From IMG/VR virus record IMGVR_UViG_3300021090_000013, positions 1 to 64,000 of that record: a stretch of 64,000 nucleotides of DNA, one strand, 5' to 3'. Both the position numbers and the translations under genes were made by a program. The notes beneath the pieces are model-generated. The model had not been told where the DNA came from and did no database searches. It saw nothing but the letters and a program-made list of their open reading frames with translations. Origin of the DNA: a virus. Of the stretch, positions 58,782-64,000 are shown one piece after another (positions within the stretch are counted from its first letter, which is position 1; each line of letters begins with the position of its first letter).

Positions 58782-60373
58782 TGGGCGAGACCGTCACGAT
58801 CGTTCCGCGCGTGGAGATGATGTTCGGCTCGGACTGGGTTGACGTGTCCGACGACGTCGTGTCCCAGGTCGAGGCCGCGTGGGGCATCCACGGCGCCAAT
58901 CCGAAGCAGCGCATCGCGGACCCTGGCACCATGCGTTTCCAGCTCGACAACTCCAGCCAGAACAGCGGTGGCGTGCGCGGCTATTACACCATCGGGCATC
59001 CCGACGCCCGCGCGGGGTTCGACGTCAAGACGCCGGTCCGATTCGTGCTGCACAACGACCTGCTCGGGGACAAGGTGCGGTGGGTGGGCACCATCGAGGG
59101 CGCGAAGCCGGGCGCCGGAGTCAAGGACCAAACGGTCGACGTGTCCTGCGTCGACTGGCTGGAGGAGGCCGCCCGGGCGAAGATCAGCGGTCTGGGCGTC
59201 CAGGTCGACATCCAATCCGACGTCCTCTTCCAGCTCCTCATCGACGCGGCGGACACGCCTCCGCCAGGCGGCACGCTGGTCGGGACCGGTTCCGACGTCT
59301 ACGAATACGCCCTCGACAACGTCCAGGACGAGACGACGACACTGATCGAGGCCTTGAACAAGCTCCTGCTTAGCGAGTTCGGGCTTTCCTACGTGTCGGC
59401 CGGCGTTGGGGTGTTCGAGGGCCGGCGGCTTCGCAGCGGCGGTGGCGGCGTGCAGCTCGCGCTGGACGAGGACGAGAACCTCATCACTCTGTCCACGGTG
59501 AACGGGAGAGACGAGGTAATCAACCACGTCCTGGTGTCCGTCCACCCGCGCCGCACGGACCCTGTCTATGCGGTCCTCTTCAACCTCGGCTCCTCTCTCG
59601 ATATCGTGCGCGGGACGGAGATCACAATCAGTTGTCCCTACCGCGACCAGAACCAGCAGGCCCAGCGCGTGGGCGGCCTCGACATGCAGGACCCGGATGC
59701 CGGCGAGGGCGACTACTCCTTCAACGCCGCCGAGGACGGGTCGGGGAAGGACCTCACGGAGCAACTGACCGTGACGGCGGTCTTCGGCGGGAACTCCGCA
59801 GCGGTGACCATCGCCAACAACGGGCCCAACGACGGCTTCGTCCCTCCGAACGGGCTGAAGCTGCGCGGGATCGGCCTATACGACTTCGAGCCTGTCATCG
59901 CGGACCGTTCGGACGTCGACAGCATCCTGGCCTACGGAGAGTGCCCGCTGGGCTATGACATGCCCTACCAGAGTTCGCCGACGAACGCGGGCGACCTGGC
60001 GCTCTTCATCCTCGCGCTGAACAAGACGGCTCGCGTGCGCGCCCAGAAGGTGACGTTCATCGCCAACTGGAGCTACACGGAGTGCGAGCAGGCGTTCAAC
60101 CTCGAGATCTCCAACCGCGTGTCTGTGACCTCGGCGCCCTCAGGGCTCGCCGCCGAGCCGTACTTCGTCAACGGCTTCCGGATGGTCGCGCACATGAGCG
60201 GCCTGGTGACCGTGACGTTAGACCTGGCGCCGACGGACACAGCCGAGTATTGGCAGCTCGAGGTGGACGGCAGGACCGAGCTCGACGAGACGACGGTGCT
60301 CGGCTACGGGCTGTTCACCGCCGGCTGGATCCTCAACAGCTCAGAGCTTGGGTCTCAGACGTTTTTGAACTGA
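58781..60373 (+). CDS. Tail hub/baseplate protein (module B)
   Basis: 530 residues, TGATG overlap. Homologous to the second part of the module A hub (15232-17850): both share an early beta domain with F/W-x-L/M-D-N-S-S/T, a D-W-L/M-E/D-E-A-A block, the G-G-L/M-D-M motif, and a nearby run with N-A-A/Q-E-D-G. The module B version lacks the two lectin-like domains. It probably carries the fibre-like proteins encoded next. Confidence 0.7.
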   Translation: MGETVTIVPRVEMMFGSDWVDVSDDVVSQVEAAWGIHGANPKQRIADPGTMRFQLDNSSQNSGGVRGYYTIGHPDARAGFDVKTPVRFVLHNDLLGDKVRWVGTIEGAKPGAGVKDQTVDVSCVDWLEEAARAKISGLGVQVDIQSDVLFQLLIDAADTPPPGGTLVGTGSDVYEYALDNVQDETTTLIEALNKLLLSEFGLSYVSAGVGVFEGRRLRSGGGGVQLALDEDENLITLSTVNGRDEVINHVLVSVHPRRTDPVYAVLFNLGSSLDIVRGTEITISCPYRDQNQQAQRVGGLDMQDPDAGEGDYSFNAAEDGSGKDLTEQLTVTAVFGGNSAAVTIANNGPNDGFVPPNGLKLRGIGLYDFEPVIADRSDVDSILAYGECPLGYDMPYQSSPTNAGDLALFILALNKTARVRAQKVTFIANWSYTECEQAFNLEISNRVSVTSAPSGLAAEPYFVNGFRMVAHMSGLVTVTLDLAPTDTAEYWQLEVDGRTELDETTVLGYGLFTAGWILNSSELGSQTFLN

Positions 60374-60380
60374 GGGTGCT

Positions 60381-60665
60381 ATGGCTTGGACCGCACCAAG
60401 ATCTTGGGCTCAGGGCCAACTCGTCGAGGCTGCCGATCTGAACGAGCAGGTGCGGGACAACCTCGCACACCTGAAGTTGCTCGTGAACGACGACGGCAAG
60501 ATCCCGATCCTAAGTGACACCTATCTAGCCGATCTCTCGGGAGCGAATCTCACAGGAGTCGCCAAGATCGCCGCGAATAACGACTTCACGGGGGTAAACA
60601 ATTTTGGCTTTGGCATAGGTGCTCGCCTGATCCTTCCGACCGGTTCCGATCGATGGGCGACATGA
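60381..60665 (+). CDS. Small fibre-like protein with attachment motif
   Basis: 94 residues. Begins AWTAPRSWAQGQLVEAADLN followed by E-Q-V-R-D-N-L, the attachment motif shared with the next gene and with 18231. The rest (AANNDFTGVNNFGFGIG) resembles the following protein's next segment, so the two arose by duplication. Ends in ATGA overlap with the repeat protein. Confidence 0.65.
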   Translation: MAWTAPRSWAQGQLVEAADLNEQVRDNLAHLKLLVNDDGKIPILSDTYLADLSGANLTGVAKIAANNDFTGVNNFGFGIGARLILPTGSDRWAT

Positions 60666-61606
60666 GCTGGACGACGCCGCGCACATGGGTCGACGGGGAA
60701 GTGACCACGGCGGCTCAGTTCGATGCCCACATTCGCGACAACCTAACGGTGCTGAAGGTCACACGCAACGCCGAGGGGCGGCTGATAGAACTCTCTAGCA
60801 CGACCATTGAGGACCTCACCGCACCCGATAAAGGCATGGCGGGGGTTGGGAGTAACAACAACTTCACGGGCGGGTCGACGAAGTTCAGCGGAGCCGGAAG
60901 GTTGGTTCTTCCCGTCGGTGCGGACAAATACGTGTCATACCCCTTCGGCCTTCGTTCGGGATTCTGGGTCGAGGGTGACTATCTGCACCACGTCCAGAGC
61001 GACCAGACGACAGAATGGCATTATCTCGGCGAGTACGTATCGACGCCAGCGGGCGCAGTGCCAGGCTCTATCTGGGTCGAGGGCAATTACCTCCACTACA
61101 TCGACGCCGACGGCGACGAGCGGCGGTGTCTCTCGGCCGGCGTAACGGGACACGCCGACGCGGCTGCGGTCGGCGGCTCGACATGGGTCGAGACGTTCGT
61201 TCACTGGATCCGTGAAGCCGGGGCCCTGGAATGCCCGGGACATGCCGACGTCGCCCATGCGGACGGGTCCGAGCACAACGACGGTCACGGGGACCTCGCG
61301 CATGCGGACTCGCACGCGGACTCCGGCCATGCGGACTCGCACACGGATGGAGCGCACGCCGACGAGCACTTCGATGTTGCGCACGCCGACGACCATGACG
61401 ACCACGGCGACACGCTCGACACGCCCAACCACGCCGACGAGCACTTCGATGTTGCGCACGGTGACGTGCACGTGGACTACCACTTCGACACGCATGCCGA
61501 CGAACCGCATAGCGACGACCACAACGACTCGCACACCGACTGGCATTTCGACCACGAGGATTATTCCGACTCCCCGACGCTGAACCAGCCAACGGTGGTT
61601 GTGTGA
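60662..61606 (+). CDS. Tail tip protein with His-Asp repeats
   Basis: 314 residues; ATG 60662 (ATGA overlap) preferred over ATG 60653. Residues 1-30 are the fibre attachment motif (SWTTPRTWVDGEVTTAAQFD, then R-D-N-L). Residues ~100-190 hold three W-V-E-G/T-x-Y/F-x-H units typical of phage fibre shafts. Residues ~193-305 are dominated by H-A-D, H-x-D and D-x-H units: about 24 histidines and over 30 aspartates. Such a segment should bind divalent metals. It ends Y-S-D-S-P-T-L-N-Q-P-T-V-V-V. The next gene is a radical SAM enzyme started in GTGA overlap. Confidence 0.75.
   Translation: MSWTTPRTWVDGEVTTAAQFDAHIRDNLTVLKVTRNAEGRLIELSSTTIEDLTAPDKGMAGVGSNNNFTGGSTKFSGAGRLVLPVGADKYVSYPFGLRSGFWVEGDYLHHVQSDQTTEWHYLGEYVSTPAGAVPGSIWVEGNYLHYIDADGDERRCLSAGVTGHADAAAVGGSTWVETFVHWIREAGALECPGHADVAHADGSEHNDGHGDLAHADSHADSGHADSHTDGAHADEHFDVAHADDHDDHGDTLDTPNHADEHFDVAHGDVHVDYHFDTHADEPHSDDHNDSHTDWHFDHEDYSDSPTLNQPTVVV
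61238..61575 (+). repeat. His-Asp repeat region
   Basis: Codes for irregular H-x-D repeats. At DNA level a 31-base unit (start CACGCCGACGAGCACTTCGA) occurs exactly twice, at 61355-61385 and 61430-61460, and shorter GCGGACTCGCAC units repeat around 61300-61340. Recent duplications within the array are therefore visible. Confidence 0.8.
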
Positions 61607-62814
61607 GTGTCGAGGTGAACATCGTTGGGACGCGGTGCAAGATGGCTTGCGCCTATTGCTACCAGTTGCCCGTACGCGTGGCGACGAACAACCGTGCACT
61701 GCGCCTCCTCGACCATTCGGCGATCCGTGCGGCGGTCGTAGCGGCGAACCCCGGCCCTGCCGGCTTCAGCATCTTTGGAGGCGAGCCGCTTCTCGCGGCG
61801 ATCGAGGATCTCGAAAAGCTCTGGACCTTCGGCCTCGAGCGCTACGGGAAGAATGGAGTCCAGACGAGCGGCTCGGAGATCGGGGAGGAGCACCTCGCGC
61901 TGTTCAAGAAGTACCGGGTCCACGTCGGGTTCTCCATCGACGGGCCAGGGGAATTGAACGACGCCCGGCATGCCGGCACGCCAGACCAAACCCGCGCGGC
62001 CACAGCTCATTCCGAGGCGATGCTGAGGCGGTGCCTGGCGGAGAAGGTCGGCGCGTCCCTGATCGTGACCCTACACCGCCTCAACGCAGCGCCCGATCGA
62101 CTCCCGCGCCTTCTCGCCTGGTTCCGCGATCTCGACGCCGTTGGCCTCTCCAGCGTGCGGCTTCACCTCCTGGAGCGAGATGGGCCAGGCGGCGAACGCC
62201 TTGCGCTGACATCGGAGCAGAACACGGCCGCGCTCTTCGCCGCTCGCGACCTGGAGCCGTCTCTCGCTCGACTAAAGTTCGACGTCTTCGCCGACATCGA
62301 GAAGAAGCTCCTCGATCCGACTACGTCGGCGACGTGCGTCTGGAACGGCTGCGATCCCTGGACCACGCCGGCAGTCCAGGGGATCGAGGCCGATGGCTCG
62401 CGGGGCCTATGCCAGCGCGTCCACAAGGACGGGAAGCAGTGGCGTCCGGCGGACCAGCACTCGAACATCCGCCAGGTGGTCCTCTGGAACACGGCGCAAG
62501 AGGACGGCGGCTGCCGCGGCTGCCGGTTCTTCCTGCAGTGCGGCGGACACTGCCCGGGCACTGCGATAGGCGGTGATTGGCGCAACCGCTCAATCGACTG
62601 CCCGACGTGGTTCGCGCTCCTGGAGCGAACGGAGCTGGAGATGGTGGCCCGCGGAGAGCAACCGGCCTCACTCGCCGCCGACCTTGAGGCGCGGATTGAA
62701 CGCTCCCTCGTCGGAGCCGCTGCGCCGAGCGGCCATGGGGACGCACACGGAGACTCTCCACACGGTGACGATCACGGAGACCATACGGACGCGGGCGACG
62801 AGGGGCACGCATGA
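61603..62814 (+). CDS. Radical SAM/SPASM enzyme
   Basis: 403 residues from GTG in GTGA overlap. The radical SAM cluster motif C-K-M-A-C-A-Y-C (residues 12-19) is followed by Y-Q; GFSIFGGEPLL is the GGE motif that holds SAM; GFSIDGPGELNDAR is the third core element. A SPASM-type C-terminal region has C-V-W-N-G-C, L-C, then C-R-G-C-R-F-F-L-Q-C-G-G-H-C and a later C, enough for auxiliary clusters. The last 28 residues are H-G-D/H-T-D rich, resembling the preceding tail protein. Such enzymes modify peptides or proteins; the His-Asp tail protein is the likely substrate (inference). Confidence 0.82.
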   Translation: MSVEVNIVGTRCKMACAYCYQLPVRVATNNRALRLLDHSAIRAAVVAANPGPAGFSIFGGEPLLAAIEDLEKLWTFGLERYGKNGVQTSGSEIGEEHLALFKKYRVHVGFSIDGPGELNDARHAGTPDQTRAATAHSEAMLRRCLAEKVGASLIVTLHRLNAAPDRLPRLLAWFRDLDAVGLSSVRLHLLERDGPGGERLALTSEQNTAALFAARDLEPSLARLKFDVFADIEKKLLDPTTSATCVWNGCDPWTTPAVQGIEADGSRGLCQRVHKDGKQWRPADQHSNIRQVVLWNTAQEDGGCRGCRFFLQCGGHCPGTAIGGDWRNRSIDCPTWFALLERTELEMVARGEQPASLAADLEARIERSLVGAAAPSGHGDAHGDSPHGDDHGDHTDAGDEGHA

Positions 62815-64000
62815 CCGACCTTCCCCGTGAGTGGTGCCGGCCACCACAGTGGCTCGCTGGCGATTCGCGCGAGGCCTGGGAACCCGTCCTCCGTGCCGCC
62901 CAGGCCGCGTGGTCAGGGCTCGAGCTCGTCTCGATCACCGAGGGCCTGCGCGAATCCGCCATCGTCCATCTCGAGGCTGACGATCTCGCGCGCGCCGGGG
63001 CTGACGTCTCCCGGGTAGGCTTGGCCCTGTCGGTGCTGGAGCACAAGGAAGGCTCCTTTCGTGCGGTCGTGCACCATCCCCGCCTGGCCGCGGCCTGGCA
63101 TGCGGCCTGGGCTGCCGGCGATCACGAAGCGGTCGGCGTGCTGCTCGGCTTTCCGGCCTGCTGCCGCGCCTTCTTCTCCCGCGAGTGGGTCGCCGCCGGC
63201 TCCTACCGCGACCTCACCTTCGCCATGGACACGGTTGATGGCCCGTGGGAGGCGAACACGATGCTGCGCTGGCTCGGCGTCCGGCTGGTGCCCCACCTGC
63301 CCTGCAGCAGCTCGTGCGCCGAGACAGTCGCCCAGGCGCGGGCCTACCTGGAGGCGGGGCGCAGGGCCGGGGTCGACGTTGCGTCCCTGGAGACCGTCCT
63401 CAGGCTGCCAGTGACCCACGATGCGGCCAACGAAGTGGCGATCGTCAGCACGCCGCACTTCCGGTTCCTGGCAGGCGCCGACCGTGGGGCGAAGCGGGCC
63501 GTGGCCCGGAGATCCCAGGAGGAGCCCGGGAGCTGGACCGACAACGGCTTCGCGTCCCACGCGGCCATGGACCAGGCCCACGGGGCAATCCTGAGAGTGG
63601 TCGGCTGGGAGGCGCGGTCCGGGCTCGACCTTGGCTGCGGTGATGGTCGACTCTTATGGAGGGCCGCCCGTCCAGCCAGCGGGCCCTGGGATGGGGTCGA
63701 GTCCGACCCGGGCAGGGCCGAACGCGGGAGCCGCCGCTACGGGCCGCTGGTCACGGTGACCACCGGGAGGATCCAGGACGCCGACCTCTCGGCGGCGACC
63801 TACGACGTCGTCTTCTTGATGCCCGGCCGCCTGGTGGAGATGGACCCGCTGGAGGCCGCCAGGATCCGGGCCGCGCTGCCGGGCCTCGGGCGCCGGCTCG
63901 TCTTGTACGCCTACGGAGACTGGCTCGCAGACGGGCTACCGGCCCTGGCTGAGCGAGCAGGCCTGGGCGTGGTCGGAGACGTCGCCACCTCGCCCGGCAC
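62811..64000 (+). CDS. DUF483-like protein fused to methyltransferase (partial at right edge)
   Basis: 396 codons seen, no stop before the edge; ATGA overlap with the radical SAM gene. Residues ~85-250 contain VGVLLGFPACCRAFF, the G-F/Y-P-x-C-C signature of the DUF483 group, and a further C-S-S-S-C pair. From about residue 260 a SAM methyltransferase domain begins (SGLDLGCGDGRLLW is motif I, then D-G-V-E-S-D-P-G, later Y-D-V-V-F-L-M-P-G). Together with the radical SAM gene it looks like a modification system. Not a standard phage virion gene. Confidence 0.65.
   Translation, partial: MTDLPREWCRPPQWLAGDSREAWEPVLRAAQAAWSGLELVSITEGLRESAIVHLEADDLARAGADVSRVGLALSVLEHKEGSFRAVVHHPRLAAAWHAAWAAGDHEAVGVLLGFPACCRAFFSREWVAAGSYRDLTFAMDTVDGPWEANTMLRWLGVRLVPHLPCSSSCAETVAQARAYLEAGRRAGVDVASLETVLRLPVTHDAANEVAIVSTPHFRFLAGADRGAKRAVARRSQEEPGSWTDNGFASHAAMDQAHGAILRVVGWEARSGLDLGCGDGRLLWRAARPASGPWDGVESDPGRAERGSRRYGPLVTVTTGRIQDADLSAATYDVVFLMPGRLVEMDPLEAARIRAALPGLGRRLVLYAYGDWLADGLPALAERAGLGVVGDVATSPG

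Noticed and set aside
61238-61575. CRISPR-like array
   Set aside because: The repeats are in-frame protein repeats of uneven spacing within an ORF, with no spacer structure and no cas genes.
1-64000. Integrase, attachment sites or other proof of lysogeny
   Set aside because: No tyrosine or serine recombinase was found in the window; the excisionase-like HTH at 21080 alone is not enough.

Overview
The window is dense tailed-phage DNA. It is GC-rich (about two thirds G+C by eye). Genes are almost all on the plus strand, most overlap by ATGA, GTGA or TGATG, and GTG or TTG starts are common. No integrase, tRNA, rRNA, CRISPR array or bacterial housekeeping gene was seen. A lipobox-like protein and a candidate outer-membrane barrel point weakly to a Gram-negative host. 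No taxon can be named from the sequence alone.

Layout. (1) 0.1-19.4 kb holds a complete HK97-type head and tail module (module A): P27-type small terminase, large terminase, portal, zinc-finger-like protein, S49 protease, HK97-fold capsid, connectors, tail tube, tail chaperone with a textbook -1 frameshift, 1078-residue tape measure, tail hub and fibre-like proteins. (2) 19.3-20.4 kb is a regulatory switch. A minus-strand operon of three small cysteine-rich proteins and a plus-strand Cro-like gene diverge from overlapping promoters whose -10 boxes sit in a perfect inverted repeat. (3) 20.4-34.6 kb is the early region: ParB-like and HTH proteins, RNA ligase, YqaJ exonuclease, candidate annealing protein, SMC-like ATPase, C5 cytosine methyltransferase with a second frame that also looks coding, HerA-like ATPase, replication-initiator-like protein and RuvC-like resolvase. 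(4) 34.6-38.5 kb starts with a promoter and structured leader, followed by endolysin, small membrane proteins, lipoprotein, barrel, holin candidate and a PAS-domain protein. (5) 38.5-41.3 kb encodes a fibre-like protein with about fourteen 21-residue repeats and two accessory proteins.

(6) 41.5-61.6 kb holds a second, unrelated head module of lambda type and its tail (module B): Nu1-like and GpA-like terminase, gpW, gpB-like portal, ClpP-type protease with a nested scaffold, gpD, gpE, gpZ-like protein, tail tube, chaperone, 807-residue tape measure and hub. A roughly 4-kb glycosyltransferase/methyltransferase cassette carrying a GIY-YIG homing endonuclase lies between terminase and gpW, and an HNH endonuclease lies between chaperone and tape measure. 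Only the tail-hub core and the fibre N-terminal motif are clearly shared between modules A and B. The window therefore holds two adjacent phages or prophages, one genome with two virion sets, or a chimeric contig.

(7) 60.4-64.0 kb is the most novel part. A tail protein with about 24 histidines in H-x-D repeats is followed, with coupled starts, by a radical SAM/SPASM enzyme that ends in its own H-G-D-rich tail, then by a GFPxCC (DUF483-like) protein fused to a methyltransferase that runs off the right edge. This looks like a phage-borne modification system acting on a metal-binding tail protein.
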